Origin: JBGSQR01 sp964509295
GTDB lineage: Bacteria; Desulfobacterota; Desulfuromonadia; Geobacterales; Pseudopelobacteraceae
Reading direction: 5' to 3'
Assembly (NCBI GenBank): GCA_964509295.1
Contig: CAZDWS010000007.1
Location: 1-64,000, forward strand
Length of the DNA: 64,000 nucleotides
This document shows positions 41,352 through 49,808 of this stretch, in pieces; position 1 is the stretch's first letter, and each line of letters begins with the position of its first letter. Below the pieces are notes generated by a model, which was not told the origin of the DNA, ran no database searches, and saw only the letters and a program-made list of their open reading frames with translations. The translations under genes were made by a program, and so were the position numbers.

Positions 41352-42191
41352 ATGATTTCTGTAACCATACCTGAAACAGTCAGAAAGTTACTTGCTTCCC
41401 AACCGATAGAGCTCCCCATATTTCATCCGGTGGCTCTCAAGCTGCAACAGATGCTTTCCAACTATGATTTTACTGTTGATGAAGTTGCCATGGTTGCCAA
41501 TGAGGATCAGGCGCTTGCAAGTCAGATGCTGAAAATGGCCAACTCTCCCATGTACATGGGGCGTACCAAGGTGGCGACTTTAAAAGAAGTTGTTATTCGA
41601 CTTGGGGCTCAACAGGTAATTAATATTGCCATTGCCGCTTCTCAGGCATCTGCCCATACCTCAGCAAATCCAGTGCTTGATCGCTATATGAAAACACTAT
41701 GGCAACACAGTCATGGTAGTGCCATTGGTGCCCGTTGGCTGGCTCAAAACTGCGGTATGCGCGGTGCGGCAGATGAAAGCTATCTGGCGGCTCTGTTGCA
41801 CGACGTTGGCAAGTTGTATCTGCTCAAGGCCGTGGAACGATTGGTGAATGCCGGGGTAATCAGTTCAAATTTTGATGATGAGCTGATTATGGAAATCTTT
41901 GCAGTAATGCATGTGGAGCAGGGTGTCAGACTGGTTCAGCACTGGAATTTTCCGGTTATGTACTGTGACGCCATCAAGTACCATCATTCGGAGAAATGGG
42001 ACGCAGTTAATAAGATGCTGGCTATAGTCAGATTCGTAAATATGTCCTGTCACAAGATCGGACTTGGGCTTAAAAATGAACCAGAGCTTGATTTGATAGA
42101 TACGGATGAAGCAGAGATTCTGGATATCAGCGATGTTCAGGTGGTTGAGTTGCTGGCATTGCTTGAGGAAACAAGGGATGCTGAGTTTTAA
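41352..42191 (+). CDS. HDOD domain signalling protein
   Basis: A 279-residue protein consisting almost entirely of an HDOD domain (about 15-215): ANEDQALASQMLKMANSPMYMG, IRLGAQQVINIAIA, and AALLHDVGKLYLL (HD at about 153-154) are typical. HDOD proteins are HD-like regulators that mostly lack phosphodiesterase activity and are common in metal-reducing deltaproteobacteria. Here an LHDVGK remnant of the HD motif and a later YHHSEKW are kept, so some metal binding is possible. Partners are unknown. Confidence 0.88.
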   Translation: MISVTIPETVRKLLASQPIELPIFHPVALKLQQMLSNYDFTVDEVAMVANEDQALASQMLKMANSPMYMGRTKVATLKEVVIRLGAQQVINIAIAASQASAHTSANPVLDRYMKTLWQHSHGSAIGARWLAQNCGMRGAADESYLAALLHDVGKLYLLKAVERLVNAGVISSNFDDELIMEIFAVMHVEQGVRLVQHWNFPVMYCDAIKYHHSEKWDAVNKMLAIVRFVNMSCHKIGLGLKNEPELDLIDTDEAEILDISDVQVVELLALLEETRDAEF

Positions 42192-42221
42192 GACGATGGT
42201 GTTTTTTTTCTAGTTTAAATA

Positions 42222-42266
42222 ACCGACAGGGTAAGTGCCTTGACTTAAAGCGCTTACCCTGTCGGT
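42222..42266. terminator. bidirectional hairpin between convergent genes
   Basis: ACCGACAGGGTAAG (42222-42235) and CTTACCCTGTCGGT (42253-42266) form a perfect 14-bp stem with a 17-base loop. It sits between the HDOD gene (plus) and the Cys-rich miniprotein gene (minus). No T-run follows on either side, so termination strength is uncertain. Confidence 0.55.
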
Positions 42267-42306
42267 GTATTACATGTCATGTTTTGAAAAAATATTTGAA
42301 TCGGTA

Positions 42307-42492
42307 CTATTTTTCTATTTTTGTCGGCACACAGAGATTCTCTGCACAGTTGGCTTCGCTGCCGCATGTAAAACAGTAGAATTCCGGAGCAGAAGTTACG
42401 ATCGCAATTTCATCAACTTTTCCATTGCTTTTGAGCATACACATATGGCCCTGATGATCTGCACCGCAAGTACATTTTTTCTGATTTTCCAT
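42307..42492 (-). CDS. Cys-rich miniprotein, probable metal-binding
   Basis: A 61-residue protein with cysteines arranged CTC, HMCM, YCFTC, NC and LC: eight cysteines plus two histidines (DHQGHMC). The spacing suggests one or two zinc ribbons or an Fe-S/heme-free redox site. It has an ideal ribosome binding site, AGGGAGGA, four bases before the ATG, and no overlap with other genes, so it is very likely real. The family is not one I can name. It is divergent from rfbB. Confidence 0.72.
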   Translation of the reverse strand: MENQKKCTCGADHQGHMCMLKSNGKVDEIAIVTSAPEFYCFTCGSEANCAENLCVPTKIEK

Positions 42493-42541
42493 TTTTCCTC
42501 CCTTCCAATTTTTTAATTACCAAGTAAATATTTTCACATCC

Positions 42542-42558
42542 TAGCATAAAATATGCTA
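42542..42558. repeat. perfect 7-bp palindrome between the miniprotein and rfbB genes
   Basis: TAGCATA and TATGCTA flank AAA, in the 115-base region between two divergent start codons. Read on the minus strand it is placed like an operator or leader element of the miniprotein gene. It is AT-rich and short, so it could be chance. Confidence 0.35.
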
Positions 42559-42607
42559 AAAAGAAACGTTATCATATCTGTGAATAGCATTGAAAGGAAG
42601 GTACTCT

Positions 42608-43678
42608 GTGGTTTTTTCTCCCAAGTCCATACTGGTTACAGGTGGTGCCGGTTTTATTGGTTCGAACTTCATTCATTCGTTTATTGCAAACAATCCCAAT
42701 TGTCGGACAACAAATCTTGATGCTTTAACATATGCCGGCAATCCTAATAACCTCAAAGCAATTGAGCACTATCCTGGATATAGTTTTGTAAAAGGTGATA
42801 TTTGTGACGGTTTGCTTGTGGCCAATATACTGGCGGCACAAAAGATTGATGCCGTTGTTCATTTTGCTGCCGAATCCCATGTTGATCGTTCAATTACCGG
42901 CCCTGAGATTTTTGTCCGTACGAATGTGCTGGGTACCCAGACTTTGCTGGAGGAGAGTCGTAAACATTGGCAATCGGGAGCAGTTGATGATTTCAGGTTT
43001 TTTCAGATTTCAACAGACGAGGTCTATGGCAGCCTTGGTGATACCGGCTTTTTTACAGAGCAGACCCCTCTGTCGCCAAACTCACCGTATTCAGCCAGCA
43101 AGGCTGGTGCGGATATGCTGGTACGGGCATATCATGAAACTTACGGCATGCCCACATTGAATACCCGCTGTTCCAATAATTACGGGCCTTATCACTTCCC
43201 GGAAAAGCTGATCCCGTTGTTGATTCATAATATTATCAATAAAAAGCCTTTGCCGGTTTACGGAGACGGCTGTAATGTGCGGGACTGGTTGCATGTAAAA
43301 GATCATGCAGTTGCAGTTGAAGTGATTTTAAAAACCGCGGCACCAGGTTCCGTCTATAATATCGGTGGCAATAACGAGTGGAAAAATATTGATATTGTGA
43401 ATCTGGTTTGTGATCTGCTTGATGAAAAGTTGTCGCGCAAAGCAGGAGAAAACCGTCAATTGATTACCTTTGTCAAGGATCGCCCAGGTCATGACAGGCG
43501 TTACGCTATTGATGCCACACAGTTAAAAGTAAAACTTGGTTGGGAGCCCGAATATACTTTTGAAAAAGGTATTGCTGAAACCATTGACTGGTATCTGGCA
43601 AATCAGGAGTGGGTCTCTGAAGTTACTTCCGGGGCGTATCTGGAATATTATGCAGGACAATACGGGGAACAGCCATGA
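42608..43678 (+). CDS. rfbB: dTDP-glucose 4,6-dehydratase
   Basis: A 356-residue short-chain dehydrogenase-type enzyme from a GTG start at 42608. The start is set by AAGGAAGG six bases upstream; a TTG at 42590 would include that site in the gene. The NAD fold has VTGGAGFIGSN, the catalytic centre STDEVYG and YSASKAGAD (Tyr, Lys). It makes dTDP-4-keto-6-deoxyglucose for rhamnose synthesis. It overlaps rfbD by four bases. Confidence 0.95.
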   Translation: MVFSPKSILVTGGAGFIGSNFIHSFIANNPNCRTTNLDALTYAGNPNNLKAIEHYPGYSFVKGDICDGLLVANILAAQKIDAVVHFAAESHVDRSITGPEIFVRTNVLGTQTLLEESRKHWQSGAVDDFRFFQISTDEVYGSLGDTGFFTEQTPLSPNSPYSASKAGADMLVRAYHETYGMPTLNTRCSNNYGPYHFPEKLIPLLIHNIINKKPLPVYGDGCNVRDWLHVKDHAVAVEVILKTAAPGSVYNIGGNNEWKNIDIVNLVCDLLDEKLSRKAGENRQLITFVKDRPGHDRRYAIDATQLKVKLGWEPEYTFEKGIAETIDWYLANQEWVSEVTSGAYLEYYAGQYGEQP

Positions 43679-44502
43679 TTCTTGTTGTCGGAGCAAACGG
43701 CATGCTGGGCCGCGATTTGTTGCCACTGCTGGGGGACGGAGCGCGTGGAGTTGATGTGGGTGATATTGATATTACTTCAATGGAGTCCGTTCAGCGTCTC
43801 TTGAATACTTTAAAGCCGTCTGTTGTAATTAACTGTGCGGCATATACCGATGTGGACGGGTGCGAAGCCCACAGGGATCTGGCTTTGAAGGTCAATGGGG
43901 AAGGTGTGGCTAATCTGGCAACCGTCACAAAATCCATTGGTGCCAAACTGGTTCAAATCAGCACTGATTATGTCTTTGATGGTGGCAAGGGTAGTCCCTA
44001 TCTTGAAGATGACAAAACAGGTCCATTGAGTGTTTACGGTGAATCCAAGCTGCTTGGTGAGCAGAATGCGGCCCTGAATCCGGATCATCTCGTTATTCGT
44101 ACTCAGTGGCTTTATGGAATTCACGGCAAGAATTTTGTGGAAACCATGTTGCGTCTGGCATCGGAGAAGGATGAGTTGGGAGTGGTAGATGACCAGATCG
44201 GCTCTCCGACCTGGACAGTGGATCTTTGCAGGGCGATTATCGCTTTGCTTAAAAATGACAGTCGTGGCATTTATCATGCTGCCAATGCAGACTTCTGTTC
44301 CTGGAATCAATTTGCATGTGCTATTTTTGACGAAGCCGGCCTGAAGGTAAAAGTAAACAGTATGTCGACGGAGCAGTTGAATAGACCTGCAACGCGCCCA
44401 CTTTATTCCACACTTGATTGCAGTAAATTATCAAAGGACACGGGATATACTCCACAGCCCTGGCGTGATGCTTTGAAAGCTTATCTTGCTCTTCGGTCTT
44501 AG
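43675..44502 (+). CDS. rfbD: dTDP-4-dehydrorhamnose reductase
   Basis: A 275-residue RmlD: nucleotide motif VVGANGMLGRDL, AAYTDVDGCE, ISTDYVFDGGKGSPY, the catalytic YGESKLLGE (Tyr, Lys) and RTQWLYG. It completes dTDP-L-rhamnose synthesis after RfbB and RfbC. It is coupled to rfbB through an ATGA overlap. Confidence 0.95.
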   Translation: MILVVGANGMLGRDLLPLLGDGARGVDVGDIDITSMESVQRLLNTLKPSVVINCAAYTDVDGCEAHRDLALKVNGEGVANLATVTKSIGAKLVQISTDYVFDGGKGSPYLEDDKTGPLSVYGESKLLGEQNAALNPDHLVIRTQWLYGIHGKNFVETMLRLASEKDELGVVDDQIGSPTWTVDLCRAIIALLKNDSRGIYHAANADFCSWNQFACAIFDEAGLKVKVNSMSTEQLNRPATRPLYSTLDCSKLSKDTGYTPQPWRDALKAYLALRS

Positions 44503-44567
44503 CCCAAAAGTTTATATGTTTATTCATGTAGCTAATTTTAAAAATTAAGCAAGGAGATCTGTCTTCT

Positions 44568-44927
44568 ATGGAACGTGGTGAACGCCCCTGGGGTTCGTAT
44601 TGTGTACTTGAAGAAAATAGCAGTTACAAAATCAAGCGCATTGAGGTTTTGCCGGGTCAGCGGCTTTCCTTGCAGAAACATCATCACCGTAGTGAACATT
44701 GGATAGTGGTTTCAGGAATTGCCAAAGTAACATGCGGTGAGCAGGAGTTTTTTGTTAATGTCAACGAGTCGACTTTTATCCCGATCGGACAAAATCACCG
44801 ACTGGAAAATCCCGGCAAGATCACACTGATTATCATCGAAGTACAAAGCGGAGAATATCTGGGGGAAGATGATATTGTACGCTTTGACGATGACTATAAC
44901 CGCTGTGAGAATACAGCTGAAAAATAA
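44568..44927 (+). CDS. mannose-6-phosphate isomerase type cupin
   Basis: A 119-residue single cupin that matches the C-terminal isomerase domain of bifunctional ManC/AlgA proteins: RPWGSYCVLEE, KRIEVLPGQRLSLQKHHHRSEHWIVVSG (ligand His, Glu) and STFIPIGQNHRLENPG. Here it is encoded alone, with the pyrophosphorylase as a separate gene 550 bases downstream. AAGGAGAT lies nine bases before the ATG. Mannose-6-phosphate isomerase activity is likely. Confidence 0.88.
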   Translation: MERGERPWGSYCVLEENSSYKIKRIEVLPGQRLSLQKHHHRSEHWIVVSGIAKVTCGEQEFFVNVNESTFIPIGQNHRLENPGKITLIIIEVQSGEYLGEDDIVRFDDDYNRCENTAEK

Positions 44928-44934
44928 GGATAAG

Positions 44935-45462
44935 ATGAAAAACAGCAGGTTTATTCAATTATTTATTAGTATTTTAATGTCAATTTTTCTGCTGAGCTTA
45001 GGCGGTTGTGCATCCTCGTCTAATACTGTGATAGATGAGGAAATAGTTACAAATCAGAAGCCGATGGCTCTATATAACTCTTTGATAATAAAGGATTTTG
45101 AGTTAAAAAGTGAGCTGTATAGCAGTGAGCAGTCTTCCAGGGTTGGTGAGCGGGAACAACGCTATGCCAAAATTCCTGCGCAACTTACTGATCTTGTCAA
45201 ACGCTACATAGTTTCCAAAAACATCTACAGATCTGTTGAACGCGATGGTACTCCTTCAGCCAAAACACTCGTACTGAAGGGTAAATTTACAAATATGGGG
45301 CGATTTAAAATATCCATAGAGGCTGTTATTACTGACAGTATTACAGGTCAGGAAGTCGCTTTTTTTCGTCAGACACTATGGGATGTTTTTGATACAACAG
45401 AATCAATAGGAAGTCTTGGACGAGGCATAGCAGATTATATTGATCGAATACAGTATAAATGA
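44935..45462 (+). CDS. small DUF4410-like lipoprotein
   Basis: A 175-residue lipoprotein. Start at 44935 follows AAGGAT; the signal MKNSRFIQLFISILMSIFLL ends in lipobox LGGC. The mature part has ALYNSLIIKDFEL, YIVSKNIYRSVERD and TLVLKGKFTNMGRF, the DUF4410 pattern of predicted periplasmic or outer-membrane anchored proteins of unknown function. It is inserted between the two halves of what is usually one ManC gene. Confidence 0.72.
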   Translation: MKNSRFIQLFISILMSIFLLSLGGCASSSNTVIDEEIVTNQKPMALYNSLIIKDFELKSELYSSEQSSRVGEREQRYAKIPAQLTDLVKRYIVSKNIYRSVERDGTPSAKTLVLKGKFTNMGRFKISIEAVITDSITGQEVAFFRQTLWDVFDTTESIGSLGRGIADYIDRIQYK

Positions 45463-45474
45463 CGGAGGCTGCAG

Positions 45475-46551
45475 ATGTACATTGTCATACTTGCCGGCGG
45501 CTCAGGCACCCGGTTCTGGCCCTTGTCCAGGGCTTCAAAGCCTAAACAGCTCATTTCCATAACCGGCGATAAAACCATGCTTCAGAGGACTGTGGAGCGT
45601 GTTCTGCCGTTAAAACCCAAAAGGATCATAGTTGTTACAAACACGCTTCAGGCCGCTGAATCAAAACGTCAGTTGTCGGGCTATCGTCGTGTGCCGATTG
45701 ACATCCTTGCCGAACCCTGCGCCAGGAACACAGCTCCGGCAATTGGTCTGGCAGCAGCAGTTATCTCTTCCCACGATCCATCTGGATTAATGGTTGTCCT
45801 CCCGGCAGATCATTTTATCAGAGATGAGGAAGCATTTAGAGATTCAATTTTATTTGCTGCAAAATCTGCAAAAAATGGTTACCTGATGACACTTGGTATT
45901 ATGCCGTCACGCCCTGAAACAGGTTATGGATATATTGAAGCGGATATGGAAATGCGTGGCACAGGTCCATTTCCGGTTAAACGTTTTGTTGAAAAGCCAC
46001 CGATAGAAAAAGCGTTGGAATATCTTGATGAAGGTAACTTCTTCTGGAACAGCGGCATGTTTATCTGGCGTGCGGATGTTATTATGTCCGAACTTGGCAA
46101 GTATATGCCGCTTCTTGCCAAATCTCTGGCAAATATCTCGTTCAACTGTGATGTCTGGGAACTTTCGGATCTGGATGATCAAATAGCTGATGTTTATGAA
46201 GAGGTAGAAAGTGTTTCCATAGATTACGGCATCATGGAAAAGTCCAGCAAGGTACAGGTTGCACCGGTTGAGATGGGCTGGAGTGATGTGGGTAGTTGGA
46301 GTGCTCTTCCTGAAGTTGCTGAAGAAGATGAAAAAGGGACGGTTTGCGTCAATGTTTCCGGGCATGTGGCTCTTGATTCCTCAGGCTGTCTGATTTATGG
46401 GGATGGCAAGATGGTAGCAACTGTAGGGGTACAGGATCTGATAATAGTCTCTACCCAGGATGCATTGCTGATTTGCAGTCGAGATCGTGCACAGGATGTG
46501 AAAAAAGTTGTTGAAGAGCTTACCAGTAAAGGCGCAGACAGTTATTTGTAA
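45475..46551 (+). CDS. manC: mannose-1-phosphate guanylyltransferase
   Basis: A 358-residue GDP-mannose pyrophosphorylase. The nucleotide motif LAGGSGTRFWPLSR and the FVEKP signature (KRFVEKPPIEKALEYL) are clear, with NSGMFIWRAD. The cupin isomerase domain of longer ManC proteins is absent and is supplied by the separate gene at 44568. It makes GDP-mannose for surface polysaccharides. A strong terminator follows. Confidence 0.93.
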   Translation: MYIVILAGGSGTRFWPLSRASKPKQLISITGDKTMLQRTVERVLPLKPKRIIVVTNTLQAAESKRQLSGYRRVPIDILAEPCARNTAPAIGLAAAVISSHDPSGLMVVLPADHFIRDEEAFRDSILFAAKSAKNGYLMTLGIMPSRPETGYGYIEADMEMRGTGPFPVKRFVEKPPIEKALEYLDEGNFFWNSGMFIWRADVIMSELGKYMPLLAKSLANISFNCDVWELSDLDDQIADVYEEVESVSIDYGIMEKSSKVQVAPVEMGWSDVGSWSALPEVAEEDEKGTVCVNVSGHVALDSSGCLIYGDGKMVATVGVQDLIIVSTQDALLICSRDRAQDVKKVVEELTSKGADSYL

Positions 46552-46589
46552 AATAGCTGTTCTTTGATTTTTTTTGAATGTATTTAGGT

Positions 46590-46629
46590 AAAAGGCAGCC
46601 TTGTAGTCTGGGCTGCCTTTTGCTTTTTT
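46590..46629 (+). terminator. intrinsic terminator after manC
   Basis: AAAAGGCAGCC (46590-46600) and GGCTGCCTTTT (46611-46621) form an 11-bp stem with a 10-base loop, followed by GC and seven Ts. Confidence 0.9.
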
Positions 46630-46631
46630 TG

Positions 46632-46688
46632 TTGTCATCTTATCTGATTGCCGGTATTGTCAACCATCTATATGCTTTAGGTTGACTA
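46632..46688 (+). promoter_or_regulatory. bioF promoter with overlapping BirA operator
   Basis: TTGTCA (46632-46637) and TATTGT (46655-46660) are 17 bases apart, a fair sigma-70 promoter. Overlapping the -10 is TTGTCAACC (46657-46665), 14 bases, GGTTGACTA (46680-46688). This matches the known bacterial BirA box (TTGTnAACC-N14/15-GGTTnACAA) at nearly every position. BirA bound to biotinyl-AMP would block initiation of the bioF-bioH-bioC operon when biotin is plentiful. Confidence 0.75.
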
Positions 46689-46700
46689 GTGAGGAAGTAC

Positions 46701-47876
46701 ATGGAAAGACTTATTCGGGATGAACTGGAACAGATAAAAAATAAAGGTTTATACCGCAGAACAAGACTTGTTTCAGGCCGTCAGGGATCACATGTAGAAC
46801 TGGATGGCAGACAGGTTGTGATGCTCTGCTCAAACAACTATCTGGGGCTGGCCGATCACCCATTTATTGCTGAAAACTCAATCAAGGCGATTGAACGTTT
46901 TGGCACCTCAAGTGCGGCTTCAAGGCTTGTGTCAGGAACTATGGAGCTGCATGAGCTTTTGGAGCAAAGTGTATCTTCTTTTAAGGGTAGCCAGGCGGCT
47001 TTGGTGTTTAACAGCGGTTACGCAGCCAATACGGGCATTATTCCTGCTGTTGCAGGTCGTGGTGATACAGTCTTTTCGGATCGCTTGAATCATGCCAGTA
47101 TTGTGGACGGCATAATTCTTTCCGGTGCCAAATTGGTTCGTTATCCGCACAATGATATGAAAGCTCTGGCCAGTCTGCTTGAATCCAAAAGAGGCGGCGG
47201 TCGCTGTATTATTGTCACAGACGGTGTTTTCAGTATGGATGGTGATATTGCTCAGCTGAACGAAATCGTCCGCCTTAAAACAGCTTATGATGCCATTTTG
47301 ATTGTAGATGATGCCCATGGTTGCGGTGTGCTGGGCGAGAATGGCAGGGGCTGTGCTGAACTGCTTGGTGTGATGGATGAGATTGATATTCATGTTGGCA
47401 CATTTGGAAAAGCTTTGGGAAGCTTTGGTGCTTATGCCGCACTATCTGCTGAGATGAGGGAGTATCTGATAAATCGTGCCCGAAGCTTCATTTTCTCCAC
47501 ATCACTGCCACCTGCTGTTCTGGCAGCTTCAGTTGCGGCCCTAAAACTTGTTGCAAGTGCAGAAGGCAGGCTGCTTCGCGAAAAACTACATGAAAATACC
47601 TCTCTTTTCAGAGGTCTGTTGCACTCTGCAGGTTTTATTCTTGGTGAGAGCACAACGCAGATTGTACCCATAATGGTTGGCGAGGCAGATGACGTGATGC
47701 GTTTTTCCGCTGAATTGCTAGAAGAGGGACTGTATGTGTCCGGTATCCGCCCTCCTACTGTTCCCGCAGGTGCCTGCAGGCTACGCTGCACGATCATGGC
47801 TACGCATACCAGTGAGGACCTGAATATGGCCGCAGAGCGGATAACATCAATAGGAAAACGCCTGGGAGTAATTTAG
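46701..47876 (+). CDS. bioF: 8-amino-7-oxononanoate synthase
   Basis: A 391-residue PLP enzyme that condenses pimeloyl-ACP/CoA with alanine in biotin synthesis. Key sites: FGTSSAASRLVSGT, NSGYAANTG, DRLNHASIVDG, VDDAHGCGVLG and the PLP lysine in HVGTFGKALGS (about Lys237). Start at 46701 follows GAGGAAG; the GTG at 46689 touches the BirA site and is less likely. The gene is followed by bioH with a one-base overlap. Confidence 0.93.
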   Translation: MERLIRDELEQIKNKGLYRRTRLVSGRQGSHVELDGRQVVMLCSNNYLGLADHPFIAENSIKAIERFGTSSAASRLVSGTMELHELLEQSVSSFKGSQAALVFNSGYAANTGIIPAVAGRGDTVFSDRLNHASIVDGIILSGAKLVRYPHNDMKALASLLESKRGGGRCIIVTDGVFSMDGDIAQLNEIVRLKTAYDAILIVDDAHGCGVLGENGRGCAELLGVMDEIDIHVGTFGKALGSFGAYAALSAEMREYLINRARSFIFSTSLPPAVLAASVAALKLVASAEGRLLREKLHENTSLFRGLLHSAGFILGESTTQIVPIMVGEADDVMRFSAELLEEGLYVSGIRPPTVPAGACRLRCTIMATHTSEDLNMAAERITSIGKRLGVI

Positions 47877-48703
47877 TGCCCTGGTACGAGAACGACAAAA
47901 ATAATAGCCTGTGGTATGAAGATAAAGGCGTAGGGCCGGTAATTGTATTTGTGCATGGCTGGTGCAAATCCTCAACAGTTTGGCGTTTTCAGTTTGATGC
48001 CCTTTCAGAATATTTTCGTGTCATAGCACCGGATCTGGCGGGCTACGGTAAGTCCGGCTGTCCGGCTGATGAGATTGATATTTACGGTTATGCTGCTGAT
48101 CTTGTTGCTTTGTTCAATGCGCTGAAACTCGAAAATACCTTGCTTGTCGGGTGGTCTCAAGGGGCGCAAATAGTGCTGCAGGCAAGTCTGGCTTTACATG
48201 AAAGGTTATGGGGGATTGTTCTGGTATCATGTACACCCCGGTTTACCTCTTCTGGCGATTTTCCTCATGGTCTCTCTGAAACAGAGGCAAATGGAATGGC
48301 AAACAAAGTCAAACGCAATCTGGGCAGGGCCCTGTCAGGTTTCAATGCCCACATGTTTGCAGAAAATGAACTGAGAAATGCTTCCAATAAAGAACAAATA
48401 CTGGAATTGCTTTCATCCGAACCGCTTCCAGAGACTGAGATAGCTATTCAGGGGCTAAAGGCCCTTTATCAGGCGGATTTAAGATCAATTCTTCGTAAAA
48501 TTAAGTTGCCGACACTCATTATAAACGGAAATCAGGATCCGATCTGTCTGCCCGGAGCTTCTTCATTTTTGGCGGAAAATATTTCAGAAAGCCGGCATGT
48601 AATTTTTTCAGGATGTGGTCACGCGCCATTTTTGTCACATGCCGCAGATTTTAACAATTGTATCAGTGATTTTTTCAGGGGGAATTCAGACTTTGTCAGA
48701 TAA
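47876..48703 (+). CDS. bioH: pimeloyl-[acyl-carrier protein] methyl ester esterase (BioH-like alpha/beta hydrolase)
   Basis: A 275-residue alpha/beta hydrolase with catalytic Ser94 in LLVGWSQGAQ, Asp in IINGNQDPI and His in SGCGHAPFLS. In this bioF-H-C operon it most likely hydrolyses pimeloyl-ACP methyl ester, freeing pimeloyl-ACP for BioF. Sequence alone would only say hydrolase; the role is from context. It starts with GTG overlapping the bioF stop by one base and overlaps bioC by 11 bases. Confidence 0.85.
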   Translation: MPWYENDKNNSLWYEDKGVGPVIVFVHGWCKSSTVWRFQFDALSEYFRVIAPDLAGYGKSGCPADEIDIYGYAADLVALFNALKLENTLLVGWSQGAQIVLQASLALHERLWGIVLVSCTPRFTSSGDFPHGLSETEANGMANKVKRNLGRALSGFNAHMFAENELRNASNKEQILELLSSEPLPETEIAIQGLKALYQADLRSILRKIKLPTLIINGNQDPICLPGASSFLAENISESRHVIFSGCGHAPFLSHAADFNNCISDFFRGNSDFVR

Positions 48704-49523
48704 CAGTAAAAGAATTGGTAAGGGTTTTCACCGCCATGCTTCTGAATATGATCAACATGCTATTGTACAAAAACGCGTTGTTGCAAATCTTGACCGTATG
48801 GTTGGCAATCATTGCACTTCCAGTCCGATCAGGCTTCTGGATATTGGATGCGGTACTGGCGCCCTGACACTGGCAATGAAAAAGCGTTATCCTGAAAGCA
48901 AAATTTTCGGGTTGGATCTGGCGTATAACATGACTTTGAAGGCTTCTTCCCGCCTTGGTCCTGACGCTGTTTTTGTTAATGGAGATGCTGAGCAACTTCC
49001 ATTTAAAAATAATGCATTTGATCTGGTCGTCTCTGCATCAACTTTCCAGTGGGCAAAATCTCTGGAAAACTGTTTTGGAGAATGTTGTCGTGTGCTTTCG
49101 GAGGGTGGTGTTTTCTGTGCCGCTTTTTTTGGAGGAAAGACCTTATGGGAACTGCAGGAAAGTTACCGGGAAGCACTTACCAATAGATATAGTGTCGGAG
49201 ACGAACGAAACAGCCGATTGCAGCGATTCAGAAGTAAGGAAGATGCATGTCAGGCCCTTGAAGGCTTGGGGTTTGACAAGATTATTATTGCTTCAGAGGA
49301 AGAGCTGGAGTTTCATCCAGATGTGCCGGACCTGCTGCGTGCAATTAAGGGTATTGGCGCATCAACCACAGCCAAAAATGACGCTGGAAACGGTTTGGGA
49401 TGGCGTGGAGTCATAAACGACATGGCCAACATATATCGCACTCGTTATAAATGTAACGGACAGATTCCGGCGACATACGAGGTGATATATGTTATTGCCA
49501 GACGTGGACCCGGGCAGATCTAG
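48693..49523 (+). CDS. bioC: malonyl-[acyl-carrier protein] O-methyltransferase
   Basis: A 276-residue SAM-dependent methyltransferase. Motif I is LLDIGCGTGALT, with FGLDLAYNM and the post-motif NGDAEQLPFKNNAFDLVVSASTFQW (in part), including the BioC-typical FQW. It methylates malonyl-ACP to start pimelate synthesis. The start is likely the TTG at 48693 with AGGGGGA nine bases upstream; an upstream in-frame ATG at 48615 lies deep inside bioH. It is convergent with the arsR gene and overlaps its end by four bases. Confidence 0.88.
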   Translation: MSDNSKRIGKGFHRHASEYDQHAIVQKRVVANLDRMVGNHCTSSPIRLLDIGCGTGALTLAMKKRYPESKIFGLDLAYNMTLKASSRLGPDAVFVNGDAEQLPFKNNAFDLVVSASTFQWAKSLENCFGECCRVLSEGGVFCAAFFGGKTLWELQESYREALTNRYSVGDERNSRLQRFRSKEDACQALEGLGFDKIIIASEEELEFHPDVPDLLRAIKGIGASTTAKNDAGNGLGWRGVINDMANIYRTRYKCNGQIPATYEVIYVIARRGPGQI

Positions 49524-49795
49524 TCAATCGCTCCGATGAGTCTTTTGGCTAGCGGGTGAATTACACTGTAGTGCACTTCAACACCTTCACGCTTACCCTC
49601 AATAATTCCCTTGTTTTTGAGCAGAGCCAGATGTTGTGACACTGTGGCTTGTGGCAAACCCAGGCATTCCCAGATATATTTCACATTGCATTCCTTGGTG
49701 CAAAGACCTGCAACTATCTTGAGTCTGATCGGATGGCCCAGTACTTTCAACACTTCTGACTCGGGAGTAAAATCTCTAACTAGTTTAAATTCCAT
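49520..49795 (-). CDS. ArsR/SmtB family transcriptional regulator
   Basis: A 91-residue winged-helix repressor: VLGHPIRLKIVAGL, then the recognition helix LPQATVSQHLALLKNKGIIEGKREG and the beta-wing VEVHYSV. Cysteines C32, C36 and C44 cluster in the alpha3 region (GLCTKECNVKYIWECLG, in part) where ArsR proteins bind metalloids or form sulfur switches, but they do not match the classical ELCVC spacing. It has a strong promoter with an inverted repeat (49809-49853) and probably represses itself. Effector and targets are unknown. Confidence 0.88.
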   Translation of the reverse strand: MEFKLVRDFTPESEVLKVLGHPIRLKIVAGLCTKECNVKYIWECLGLPQATVSQHLALLKNKGIIEGKREGVEVHYSVIHPLAKRLIGAID

Positions 49796-49808
49796 ATGCC
49801 TGCCTTTT

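Noticed and set aside
42265..42516. Plus-strand open frame of 83 codons opposite the Cys-rich miniprotein
   Set aside because: No ribosome binding site, and the minus-strand frame has an ideal one plus ordered cysteines; this is its shadow.
48615..48692. N-terminal extension of bioC starting at an in-frame ATG
   Set aside because: It lies inside bioH and has no Shine-Dalgarno; the TTG at 48693 has AGGGGGA upstream and begins close to the methyltransferase fold.
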